Below, in pieces: positions 1-7,587 of a stretch of 27,038 bases of DNA. Source of the DNA: CAZJNX01 sp964547415 (GTDB lineage: Bacteria; Pseudomonadota; Alphaproteobacteria; Rhizobiales; Amorphaceae); NCBI GenBank assembly GCA_964547415.1, contig CAZJNX010000032.1, positions 1 through 27,038 of the forward strand, given 5' to 3'. The position numbers and the translations under genes are program-made. The notes beneath the pieces are model-generated. The model searched no databases. It was not told the origin of the DNA and saw only the letters and a program-made list of their open reading frames with translations. The stretch's first letter is position 1. Each line of letters opens with the position of its first letter.

Positions 1-527
1 ACGCGGTGTTCACCTTCATGCCCGGCGGCATGGGCGTGAACCTCGTCAAGCAGTATCGGCAGGCCGGCCTCGACACGATCCCGTTCCTGTCCGCCTTCAC
101 CGTGGACGAGACGACGCTGCCCGCCCAGCGCGAGGCGGCAGTCGGCTTCTTCGGCGGCGCCAACTGGGCGCCCGACTTCGACAACGAGGCCTCCCGCGCC
201 TTCGTGGCCGCCTTCGAGGACAAGTACGACCGCGTGCCCGGCACCTACGCCATGCAGGCCTACGACGCGGCCATGCTGATCGACAGCGCCGTGCGCGCCG
301 TCGGCGGCGACATCGACGACCGGGAGGCCCTGCGCGCCGCGATCAAGGCGGCCGACTTCGAGTCGCTGCGCGGCGAGTTCACCTTCGGCAACAACAACTA
401 CCCGATCCAGGACTTCTACCTGGTGCAGGTGGCCGAGCGGCCGGACGGCAAGTACCAGACCGAGATCGTCCAGAAGGTGTTCGAGGACTACCAGGACGTC
501 TACGCGACGGACTGCCCGATGGAGTGA
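1..527 (+). CDS. Branched-chain amino acid/amide ABC transporter substrate-binding protein, C-terminal part (5' end outside window)
   Basis: This is the C-terminal ~175 residues of a periplasmic leucine/amide-binding protein (Peripla_BP_6, LivJ-like). The reading frame is already open at base 3, so the gene begins upstream of the window. The visible part contains the typical hinge and C-lobe pattern of the family: a stretch reading FEDKYDRVPGTYAMQAYDAA, a helix with 'AIKAADFESLRGEFTF' and a tail with 'PIQDFYLVQV'. Two permeases and two ATPases follow on the same strand, so it is the ligand-binding subunit of a five-part HAAT-type importer. The substrate cannot be read from this half. Besides branched-chain amino acids, amides, urea or aromatic acids are possible. 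The family call is secure, the ligand is not. Confidence 0.9.
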   Translation, partial: AVFTFMPGGMGVNLVKQYRQAGLDTIPFLSAFTVDETTLPAQREAAVGFFGGANWAPDFDNEASRAFVAAFEDKYDRVPGTYAMQAYDAAMLIDSAVRAVGGDIDDREALRAAIKAADFESLRGEFTFGNNNYPIQDFYLVQVAERPDGKYQTEIVQKVFEDYQDVYATDCPME

Positions 528-534
528 TCCGGCG

Positions 535-558
535 GGGCGCGCGGGCCACGGCGCGCCC
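535..558 (+). terminator. Intercistronic hairpin after the binding-protein gene
   Basis: GGGCGCGC and GCGCGCCC form an 8-bp perfect stem around an 8-base loop, starting 8 bases after the stop codon. There is no T-run, and the permease genes follow on the same strand. It is more likely a partial terminator or an mRNA-stabilising element that favours expression of the binding protein over the permeases than a full stop. The role is inferred from structure and position only. Confidence 0.45.
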
Positions 559-636
559 TCTGGCCGCCCGCCGTCGTCCCCGTCCGCGGCCGCTTGCGGA
601 CGGCGGCGCGCGCCCGACGGTCCCGGACGGAGCACG

Positions 637-1554
637 ATGACGAACCTCCTCATCATCCAGACCCTCAACGGGCTGCAGTTCGGGATCCTGCTGTTCCTGG
701 TGGCGGCCGGCCTCACCCTCGTGTTCGGGGTGATGGACTTCGTGAACCTCGCCCACGGCGTGCAGTACATGGTCGGCGCCTACCTCGCCGCCACCTTCGC
801 GGGCCTCACCGGCGACCTCTTCCTCGGCCTCCTGATCGCCCTGCCGCTCGCGCTCCTCTTCGGCATCCTGCTCGAGGTGCTGATCTTCCGCCACCTTTAC
901 GAACGGGACCACCTCGACCAGGTGCTCGCCACCTTCGGCGTCATCCTCATCCTCAACGAGGGGGTGAAGGTGATCTGGGGCGCCGCGCCGATCTCGGTGG
1001 ACGTTCCGGCCGGCCTCACCGGCACCGTCGAGATCGCCGGCAACCTGCGCTACCCGATCTACCGGCTCGCCATCATCGCCGCCGGCATCCTGATCGCCGT
1101 CGGCCTCTACCTCGTGATCAACCACACACGGATCGGGATGCTCCTGCGGGCGGGGGCGTCCAACGGGCCGATGGTCTCCGCCCTCGGCGTCGACATCCGC
1201 CGCCTGTTCATGGTGGTGTTCGGCTTCGGCGCGATGCTGGCGGGCTTCGCGGGCGCGATGGTGGCGCCGATCCTGTCGGTGGAGCCGGGCATGGGCGACA
1301 CCATCTTGATCCTCACCTTCGTCGTCATCGTGATCGGGGGGATCGGCTCGATCCGGGGCGCGTTCGTCGCCGCCCTCCTCGTCGGCCTCGTGGACACCCT
1401 CGGCCGCTCCATGGGCCCCTTCGTCCTGCGCGAGATCATGGACCCGGGCGCGGCCGCCCAGGTGGGCCGCACGCTCGCGCCCATGCTCATCTACATCCTG
1501 ATGGCCGCGGTCCTGTTCTTCAGGCCCTCGGGCCTCTTCCCCGCGAAGGGCTGA
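637..1554 (+). CDS. livH: Branched-chain amino acid/amide ABC transporter permease, LivH family
   Basis: This 305-residue inner-membrane permease is nearly all hydrophobic helices. It begins with the family hallmark 'NGLQFGILLFLVAAGLTLVFGVMDFVNLAHG' region (residues ~10-40) and has the conserved 'GGIGSIRGAFVAALLVGLVDTLGRS' segment near residue 235-260, which matches the cytoplasmic coupling region of LivH proteins. The length is normal. The ATG is preceded by a modest ACGGAG ribosome-binding site. A second permease gene starts 4 bases after its stop, so the two membrane subunits are co-translated and form the heterodimeric channel. The LivH family is clear. The symbol is by family, since the substrate of this system is not established. 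Confidence 0.93.
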   Translation: MTNLLIIQTLNGLQFGILLFLVAAGLTLVFGVMDFVNLAHGVQYMVGAYLAATFAGLTGDLFLGLLIALPLALLFGILLEVLIFRHLYERDHLDQVLATFGVILILNEGVKVIWGAAPISVDVPAGLTGTVEIAGNLRYPIYRLAIIAAGILIAVGLYLVINHTRIGMLLRAGASNGPMVSALGVDIRRLFMVVFGFGAMLAGFAGAMVAPILSVEPGMGDTILILTFVVIVIGGIGSIRGAFVAALLVGLVDTLGRSMGPFVLREIMDPGAAAQVGRTLAPMLIYILMAAVLFFRPSGLFPAKG

Positions 1555-1558
1555 AGAC

Positions 1559-2581
1559 GTGAGCGAGACGACGCCGGACGGGATACCGAAGGCGGACGCG
1601 GCGCCCGCACGGCCAGGGCTCGCCCTGCGGCGGCCGGACGTGGAGACGGGCCTCGGCCTCCTCGTCCTCCTCGCCTTCGCGCTCTTTCCCGTCTCGACGC
1701 TGCTCGGCGTGTCGCCCTATTTCGAGAGCGTCGCCGCGCGCATCATGATCTTCGCGATCGCGGCGATCTCGCTCGACTTCATCCTCGGCTACGGGGCGAT
1801 GGTCTCCTTCGGCCATGCCGCCTTCCTCGGCCTCGGGGCCTACGCCGTCGGCATCCTCGCCCGCCACGGCCTCGGCGACCTCGCCCTCCAGCTACCCGTC
1901 GCCGTCGTGTCGTGCGCCCTGTTCGCCCTCGTGACCGGCGCCATCTCGCTGCGGACGAAGGGCGTCTACTTCATCATGATCACCCTCGCCTTCGGGCAGA
2001 TGGCGTTCTTCTTCATGGTGTCGCTGTCGACCTACGGGGGCGACGACGGGCTCACCATCCCGGCCCGCTCCACCCTGTTCGGCCTGCCGGTCCTCGAGAA
2101 CGACCGGGCCTTCTACTACGTGGTCCTCGCCTTCCTCGCGGCCGCCTTCTTGCTGACGCGCGTCATGGTCGCCTCGCGCTTCGGCCGGGTGATCCGGGGG
2201 ACGCGGGACAACGCGGTGCGCATGAACGCCATCGGCTTCTCGCCCTACCCGTACCAGCTGACGGCCTACGTGATCGCGGGGGCGATGGCGGGCGTCGCGG
2301 GCGTGTTGCTGGCCAACGCCACCGAGTTCGTCTCGCCCGCCTACATGGCCTGGCAGCGCTCGGGCGAACTCATCGTCATGGTGGTGCTCGGCGGCATGGG
2401 CACCATCACGGGGGGCATGCTCGGCGCCACCGTCCTCCTCCTCCTCGAGGAGTGGCTGCCCGCCTGGTCCCAGCACTGGAAGATCGCCCTCGGCGTCATC
2501 CTGATCCTTCTCGTCCTCCACGCCCGCGGCGGCCTCGTCGCCGCCATCCGCCGCCTCGTGCCGAAGGGGGGCGGGCGATGA
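1559..2581 (+). CDS. livM: Branched-chain amino acid/amide ABC transporter permease, LivM family
   Basis: This 340-residue permease is the partner of the preceding LivH-type subunit. After a polar N-terminal tail of ~25 residues come about 8-10 membrane segments. The family signature 'LDFILGYGAMVSFGHAAFLGLGAY' lies at residues ~70-95, and 'FSPYPYQLTAYVIAGAMAGVAG' is the coupling-helix region. Translation starts at GTG, with GAAGGG about 9 bases upstream, inside the end of livH. An ATGA overlap couples it to the following ATPase. There is no sign of damage. The family assignment is firm and the transported ligand unknown. Confidence 0.93.
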   Translation: MSETTPDGIPKADAAPARPGLALRRPDVETGLGLLVLLAFALFPVSTLLGVSPYFESVAARIMIFAIAAISLDFILGYGAMVSFGHAAFLGLGAYAVGILARHGLGDLALQLPVAVVSCALFALVTGAISLRTKGVYFIMITLAFGQMAFFFMVSLSTYGGDDGLTIPARSTLFGLPVLENDRAFYYVVLAFLAAAFLLTRVMVASRFGRVIRGTRDNAVRMNAIGFSPYPYQLTAYVIAGAMAGVAGVLLANATEFVSPAYMAWQRSGELIVMVVLGGMGTITGGMLGATVLLLLEEWLPAWSQHWKIALGVILILLVLHARGGLVAAIRRLVPKGGGR

Positions 2582-3330
2582 CGGCGCCGATCCTCGCCGC
2601 GGAGGGGCTGTCCAAGGCCTTCGGCGCCCTGCAGGTGACGGCGGACGTCGCCCTCGACGTGGCGCCGGGGGAGCTTCATGCCGTCATCGGGCCCAACGGG
2701 GCGGGCAAGACCACCCTCATCCACCAGATCTCCGGCAGCCTCGCCCCGGACGCGGGGCGCATCCTGTTCGACGGGGAGGACGTGACGCGCCTGTCGATGG
2801 CCGGGCGCGCCCGGCGGGGCCTCGCCCGCTCCTTCCAGATCACCTCGGTCCTGGCGGGCTTTTCGGTGCTGGAGAACGCGGCGCTTGCCGTCCAGGCGCG
2901 CTCTGGCTCCTCCTTCAGCTTCTTCCGGAACGCCGCCCGCGAGCGCGCCCTCAACGACGAGGCGATGGCGGCCCTTTCCGCCGTCGGCCTCTCCGACCGG
3001 GCGCACCGGGTCGCGGGCAGCCTCTCCCACGGCGAGAAGCGGCAGCTCGAGATCGCCATCGCGCTCGCCATGCGCCCGCGGGTCCTCCTCCTCGACGAGC
3101 CGCTCGCGGGGACGGGCCACGAGGAATCGGCCGCCCTCATCGAGCTGATGGACGGGCTGAAGCATCGCTACGCCGTCATCCTCATCGAGCACGACATGGA
3201 CGCCGTCTTCCGCCTCGCCGACCGGGTGAGCGTCCTCGTCTACGGCCGCATCATCGCCAGCGGCGAGGCGGAGCGGGTGCGCGCCGACCCGGAGGTTCGC
3301 TCGGCCTATCTCGGCGAGGAGGCGGCCTGA
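2578..3330 (+). CDS. livG: Branched-chain amino acid/amide ABC transporter ATP-binding protein, LivG family
   Basis: This 250-residue cytoplasmic ATPase has all ABC motifs: Walker A GPNGAGKTT (residues 38-46), an 'ARSFQITSVLAGFSVLEN' Q-loop region, signature LSHGEKRQLEIA (from residue 149), Walker B LLLDEP (D173-E174) and the switch histidine in IEHDM. The LEIA form of the signature and the 'DEPLAGTGHEE' D-loop are typical of LivG rather than LivF. The start overlaps the end of livM (ATGA), and its stop overlaps the start of livF by one base (TGATG), so the four genes are translationally coupled. The reading frame is also open far upstream through livM, but that part is an out-of-frame shadow. 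Confidence 0.94.
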   Translation: MTAPILAAEGLSKAFGALQVTADVALDVAPGELHAVIGPNGAGKTTLIHQISGSLAPDAGRILFDGEDVTRLSMAGRARRGLARSFQITSVLAGFSVLENAALAVQARSGSSFSFFRNAARERALNDEAMAALSAVGLSDRAHRVAGSLSHGEKRQLEIAIALAMRPRVLLLDEPLAGTGHEESAALIELMDGLKHRYAVILIEHDMDAVFRLADRVSVLVYGRIIASGEAERVRADPEVRSAYLGEEAA

Positions 3331-4028
3331 TGCTTCTCGTGGAGGGGCTTCAGGCGAGCTACGGCGACAGCCAGATCCTGTTCGGCGTCGGCCTCGAGGT
3401 CGGCGCGGGCGAGGTGGTGACGCTCCTCGGGCGCAACGGCATGGGCAAGACCACCACGGTGAAGTCCATCTTCGGCCTCGTGCGGCCGAGGGCGGGGCGG
3501 GTCGTGGTGGACGGGCAGGACGTGGCGGGCCGCCCGCCCCACGCCGTCGCCCGCCTCGGGCTCGGCCTCGTGCCGGAGGGGCGGCAGGTGTTCCCGACCC
3601 TCACCGTCGAGGAGAACCTGATCGCCACCGCCCGGGTGGCGGAGGGGGCGGGGGCGTGGGATCTTGCCCGCGTCTACGGCCTCTTCCCGCGCCTCGCCGA
3701 GCGGCGGCGGAACCGCGGCAACCAGCTGTCGGGCGGCGAGCAGCAGATGCTCGCCATCGGCCGGGCGCTCATGACCAACCCGCGCCTCGTCGTCCTCGAC
3801 GAGGCGACGGAAGGCCTCGCCCCCCTCATCCGCGAGGAGATCTGGGCCTGCCTCGCCGAGATCCGGGCGACGGGCGCCTCCATCCTGGTGATCGACAAGA
3901 ACGTCGATCGCCTCGTCACCCTCGCCGACCGGCACGTGGTGATCGAGAAGGGCCGCGTGGTCTGGACCGGCACCAGCGCCGAACTCGCCGCCTCGCCCGA
4001 GGTGAAGGACGACTACCTCCACGTCTGA
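3330..4028 (+). CDS. livF: Branched-chain amino acid/amide ABC transporter ATP-binding protein, LivF family
   Basis: This is the second ATPase of the importer, 232 residues. It shows Walker A GRNGMGKTT (34-42), the Q-loop region 'VPEGRQVFPTLTVEENL' (81-97), which is diagnostic for LivF, signature LSGGEQQ (133-139) and Walker B LVVLDE (153-158). At the switch-loop position, where LivF proteins usually read VEQN and most ABC ATPases carry His, this protein reads IDKN (188-191). It is the last gene of the operon. About 390 bases without a gene follow before the RTX gene, and no strong terminator was seen beyond a short GCCGC/GCGGC hairpin just after the stop. Confidence 0.94.
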   Translation: MLLVEGLQASYGDSQILFGVGLEVGAGEVVTLLGRNGMGKTTTVKSIFGLVRPRAGRVVVDGQDVAGRPPHAVARLGLGLVPEGRQVFPTLTVEENLIATARVAEGAGAWDLARVYGLFPRLAERRRNRGNQLSGGEQQMLAIGRALMTNPRLVVLDEATEGLAPLIREEIWACLAEIRATGASILVIDKNVDRLVTLADRHVVIEKGRVVWTGTSAELAASPEVKDDYLHV

Positions 4029-4420
4029 CGGCCTCCTGCGCCGCGAGCAGCGGCCCGTCCACCGGTCCCACACCGCCCGATCGGCTCATGCGACAATCTG
4101 CCGCACCTTCAAGATCGGGCCGATCCACCGCCAGCTTGTCGTCACAACCGGGGCGAACTGTCATCTGAACGACATTTGGGCGGAACAATGTCGTCTGCCC
4201 GACAGTCTGGCCCAATATATGGTTGAGCTGCTGATTTCCAATATCAAAAGTGGAAAAATCCAGTATGTACGTGGGGCGGAAATGCGCCTTACTGTCGACT
4301 GAGAAATTGATGGTGCACGCGCTGGCCGCCCGACGGGCGGGCTCATGGTTGAAGCGCGATGGGTGATCGCGCGGCCTCGCCCGCGCTCGAGAACTAATTT
4401 TTATGGGAGTGCAAGACGCA
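4029..4420 (+). promoter_or_regulatory. Gene-free, AT-richer regulatory region upstream of the RTX gene
   Basis: This is the largest clearly AT-enriched segment of the window (especially 4190-4320), set in otherwise very GC-rich DNA. It holds six copies of TGTCG/CGACA plus one TGTCA (at 4091, 4137, 4159, 4170, 4189, 4200 and 4293). No coding pattern was recognised. A weak TTGAGC near 4223 could be a -35 element, but no convincing -10 is spaced correctly from it. Regulation of the downstream secreted protein is the obvious guess. Confidence 0.5.
4159..4204. promoter_or_regulatory. Two spaced TGTC-N8-GACA dyads, candidate operators
   Basis: Two 16-base dyads, TGTC-N8-GACA, lie at 4159-4174 and 4189-4204. 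Their starts are exactly 30 bases apart, and the two copies share 13 of 16 bases (TGTC[AG]TCTG[AC][AC]CGACA). Between them, ACGACATT (4169-4176) and AATGTCGT (4187-4194) form an additional 8-bp inverted repeat. Three helical turns between copies would place two dimeric regulators on the same DNA face. The binding protein is unknown. Confidence 0.45.
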
Positions 4421-7400
4421 ATGGCCTTTTCCATCGCCCGCGGCAGCAAGGGGCGCGCGACCCACTACACGGTCGATACCGACGACAAGGATGGACTCGT
4501 GTCCGTCCTCGATCCGATCGACGCGTCCAACATCCTGGAGGGGGCCGCCGCGGCGAGCGGTTCTTCGGCTGCGCCCGGCCCGGTTCCCCTCACCGCCGTG
4601 TCCACCCTGCCCGCGCCTATCGTTTTCGAGAGCGGCTCCGATGGCTGGAACAAGACAAAGAATGTCTTTGTCGATGGCAAGTTTGGTGGATATGACATCA
4701 TCGAGCTGAACGACTATGTTCACGTGGATGTCGACCTGTCCGGGGACACCAGTGGCGGTCTTCTCGACGTGAACAATGCCAAGCGCGGCAACATCGCCCT
4801 CGGGTCGGGCGACGACGCGCTGGAGCTCTCCCTCGTGACCAACGGGTCGGGCTGGTCCAACCGATTCGTGATCGACACCGGTCGCGGCGCCGACGATGTG
4901 ACGATCACCGCCGGCGAGGCCCGTTACAAGTCGGACGGGCACAAGACGCAGGCGACCATCACCGACGGCCGCCACACCACCGTCGAGGCGGACCTTGGGG
5001 ATGGCGACGACACCTACGAGAACCACACGATCGCCGCGGACGTGGTGAAGGGCGGCGACGGCGACGACCGGATCGACGCTGGCGGCGGCGACGACGAGAT
5101 CCACGACGGCGCTGGCACCGACATCCTGATCGGCGGCGCCGGCGACGACACGTTCGTCCTCACCGACTCCAACGCGTTCGGCGACAACGGCATCCACTAC
5201 GACAACGCCCGCGAGAAGCCCCTGAAGGGCGGCGAGGGCCACGACATCGTCGACGCGACCGGCGCGGAGGGGCCGGTCACCATCGCCGACCTCATCTTCA
5301 TGGACGCCAGCATCGAGGAGTTTCACGGCTCGGCGCATGGCGACGAGGTCAACGCCATGCGCGTCGATCACGACGTCACGTTCTATGGCAACTCCGGGAA
5401 CGACAGCTTCAAGGCTGGCCGCGGCGACGACCATGCCGAGGGCGGCGAAGGCGACGACACGTTCAACGGCGGTGCAGGCCAGAACACCTATATCGGCGGT
5501 GCCGGTAACGACAAGTTCTACAATTTCACCGATGATGACGTCATCGAGGGTGGCGAAGGTGTAGACCTGGTCCGCTGGTGGGGGAATCGGCCGGCGACGT
5601 TCCACATGGACACCGCCGATGTGGAGAGGGCGATCACGGGCTCAGGCACGTATCATCTGCGCGCCCAGTGGTCGGATGTCGGGGTGAGCGTCACGTCTTA
5701 CGGCGACACCACGGTCATCGGCAGCGACCACGCAGACGAGATGTCGGGCTTCGGCGGCGTGGACACGTTCCACGGCCGCGGCGGCGACGACAAGCTGAAC
5801 GGCCGCGGGGGCGAGGACGTCATCCACGGCGGGGACGGGCAGGACAAGCTGGACGGCGGCGGGGGCAACGACACCGTCGCGGGCGGCGCCGGGCAGGACA
5901 AGCTGGACGGCGGCGGGGGCGACGACAGTGCCTTCGGCGGAGAAGGGAACGACGTCGTCGAGGGCGGCGACGGAAACGACATCCTCCGCGGCGACCAGGA
6001 TGGTGGCGGAGCGGCGAGCGGCGACGGCGACGACACCATCGACGGCGGCGCCGGCAACGACACCATCGGCGGTCAGGGTGGCGACGACGAGATCGACGGC
6101 GGGACTGGGGACGACCGGCTTTTCGGATCCCACGGCGACGATACCATCCTTGGCGGCGAAGGCGACGATGAAGTCTATGGAAACCACGACGACGACTCGC
6201 TGAGCGGCGGCGCCGGAAACGATACCCTCGGCGGGAGCACGGGCACCGACACGCTGGACGGCGGCGAGGGCGACGACAGCGCGGTCGGCGGCGAAGGGAA
6301 CGACGTCGTCAAGGGTGGCGACGGAAACGACATCCTCCGCGGCGACCAGGATGGTGGCGGAGCGGCGAGCGGCGACGGCGACGACACCATCGACGGCGGC
6401 GCCGGCAACGACACCATCGGCGGTCAGGGCGGAAACGACGAGATCGACGGCGGTACCGGCGACGACCGGCTGTGGGGCTCGCACGGCAACGACACCGTGT
6501 ACGGGAGCGACGGCGCCGACATGCTCAACGGCGGCGTGGGCGACGACGAGATCGACGGCGGCGCGGGCGACGACGAGATCATCGCTGACGACGGCGACGA
6601 CGTCCTCACGGGCGGCGAGGGCGGCGACACCTTCAGTTTCGGCGACGGCAAGACCGGCGACAACGTGATCACCGACCTCTCCTTCGCGGAGGGCGACGTC
6701 ATCCGCACCGACAAGCTCCACAACGACGGCTTCGCGACGTTCGGGGATCTCGAGGCGTTCGTGGAAGCCAACGCGGCGAACGGCTACGCGATGACGGAGA
6801 ACGACGAGGGCACCGGCTTCGTCGTCGATTTCGGGACGCAGATGCTGGAGGCCGTGCTGGCGCCCTCGGCGCTGAACGTGCTGTCCGCCGGTCACTCGGG
6901 GTACGTCAACACCGGCGGCGCCGACCTCCTCGTGGGCGATGACACCGACAACAAGGTCACCACGACCCACGGAACCGACTGGCTCTACGGGGGCGGCGGC
7001 AACGATGCGCTCAACGGCTACCACGACGACGACTACCTGTTCGGCCAGGCCGGCAACGACAAGCTGAGCGGTGGCCACAACCAGCACGACGCGGACGTTT
7101 TCTTCGGCGGCGACGGCGACGATGCCATCAACCCGGACCACGGCTCGGACATCATGTTCGGCGGGGCGGGCGCGGACACCTTCTCCGTCCAGAAGAGCGG
7201 ATCGGACGACGTGAAGTGGATCCTCGACTTCGAGGAGGGGATCGACACGCTCGGCCTGCAGACCGTCGGCCTCATGGGCGGTGGCGTCTCCCACGGCTGG
7301 CCGAAGATCGAGACCGCGGCGGAGGCGGAGGCGTTCGCGGACAAGTTCGACGACGATCTCGTCGAGTACCGCACGCTGAAAGACGCTTTCGGCACGGAGG

Positions 7401-7492
7401 CGAGCGAGGGTTTCCAGCTCACCTTCTACAAGAACGGCACCGCGGACCCGACCCTCGTCCTCAACGTGGTTCTCGCCGAAGAACTCGCCTGA
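4421..7492 (+). CDS. Large RTX (hemolysin-type calcium-binding repeat) protein, probably type I secreted
   Basis: This acidic protein of 1023 residues has no N-terminal signal peptide. The first ~200 residues are non-repetitive with scattered Asp-rich beta elements. From about residue 205 to 745 there are more than 30 GGxGxDxxx nonapeptides, which in RTX proteins bind calcium and fold into a beta-roll outside the cell. Two DTFSF...F.EGD-type modules (near residues 735-780 and 920-945), the second with 'ILDFEEGIDTLGL', resemble the C-terminal region recognised by type I secretion systems. No enzymatic domain was recognised, so an adhesin, surface-layer or matrix role is possible. ATG 4421 is preferred because GGGAG lies 11 bases upstream; ATG 4403, six codons earlier, has no ribosome-binding site. 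No ABC/HlyD secretion genes are in the window. Confidence 0.88.
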   Translation: MAFSIARGSKGRATHYTVDTDDKDGLVSVLDPIDASNILEGAAAASGSSAAPGPVPLTAVSTLPAPIVFESGSDGWNKTKNVFVDGKFGGYDIIELNDYVHVDVDLSGDTSGGLLDVNNAKRGNIALGSGDDALELSLVTNGSGWSNRFVIDTGRGADDVTITAGEARYKSDGHKTQATITDGRHTTVEADLGDGDDTYENHTIAADVVKGGDGDDRIDAGGGDDEIHDGAGTDILIGGAGDDTFVLTDSNAFGDNGIHYDNAREKPLKGGEGHDIVDATGAEGPVTIADLIFMDASIEEFHGSAHGDEVNAMRVDHDVTFYGNSGNDSFKAGRGDDHAEGGEGDDTFNGGAGQNTYIGGAGNDKFYNFTDDDVIEGGEGVDLVRWWGNRPATFHMDTADVERAITGSGTYHLRAQWSDVGVSVTSYGDTTVIGSDHADEMSGFGGVDTFHGRGGDDKLNGRGGEDVIHGGDGQDKLDGGGGNDTVAGGAGQDKLDGGGGDDSAFGGEGNDVVEGGDGNDILRGDQDGGGAASGDGDDTIDGGAGNDTIGGQGGDDEIDGGTGDDRLFGSHGDDTILGGEGDDEVYGNHDDDSLSGGAGNDTLGGSTGTDTLDGGEGDDSAVGGEGNDVVKGGDGNDILRGDQDGGGAASGDGDDTIDGGAGNDTIGGQGGNDEIDGGTGDDRLWGSHGNDTVYGSDGADMLNGGVGDDEIDGGAGDDEIIADDGDDVLTGGEGGDTFSFGDGKTGDNVITDLSFAEGDVIRTDKLHNDGFATFGDLEAFVEANAANGYAMTENDEGTGFVVDFGTQMLEAVLAPSALNVLSAGHSGYVNTGGADLLVGDDTDNKVTTTHGTDWLYGGGGNDALNGYHDDDYLFGQAGNDKLSGGHNQHDADVFFGGDGDDAINPDHGSDIMFGGAGADTFSVQKSGSDDVKWILDFEEGIDTLGLQTVGLMGGGVSHGWPKIETAAEAEAFADKFDDDLVEYRTLKDAFGTEASEGFQLTFYKNGTADPTLVLNVVLAEELA
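5966..6429 (+). repeat. Perfect 113-bp direct repeat inside the RTX gene (351-bp period)
   Basis: Bases 5966-6078 and 6317-6429 are identical by eye, offset by 351 bases (117 codons, so frame is kept). Both encode the block GDGNDILRGDQDGGGAASGD and the following RTX turns. Similarity extends on both sides with substitutions, for example the DDSAFGGEGNDVV/DDSAVGGEGNDVV pair. This indicates a recent in-frame duplication or gene conversion within the beta-roll. Confidence 0.85.
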
Positions 7493-7528
7493 CCGGGCAA
7501 GGCTCGCAGCCCGCCCGAACGCGCGACG

Positions 7529-7555
7529 GGCGCCGCCGGCAACGCCGGCGGCGCC
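7529..7555. terminator. Perfect 12-bp hairpin between convergent RTX genes, candidate bidirectional terminator
   Basis: GGCGCCGCCGGC and GCCGGCGGCGCC pair perfectly around the 3-base loop AAC. It sits 37 bases after the stop of the large RTX gene and 33 bases before the end of the convergent RTX gene. No T-run is present in either direction. The position between two gene ends supports a terminator for both. Confidence 0.6.
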
Positions 7556-7587
7556 TGCCGCCGTGGCGACCGCGCCGTCCGGCGCCC

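Noticed and set aside
4182..4207. GGAAC upstream of the RTX gene as an EcfG -35 element
   Set aside because: At 16-17 bases downstream the sequence reads CAGT/AGTC rather than CGTT, so the -10 does not fit.
5642..7294. Minus-strand frame of 550 codons rich in Val/Ala repeats opposite the RTX repeats
   Set aside because: Its periodicity is only the complement of the GGxGxD codon pattern on the plus strand.
4421..7492. Repeats in the RTX gene considered as a CRISPR or non-coding tandem array
   Set aside because: The period is 27 bases per two RTX turns with frame conserved and clear GGxGxD coding; there are no unique spacers.
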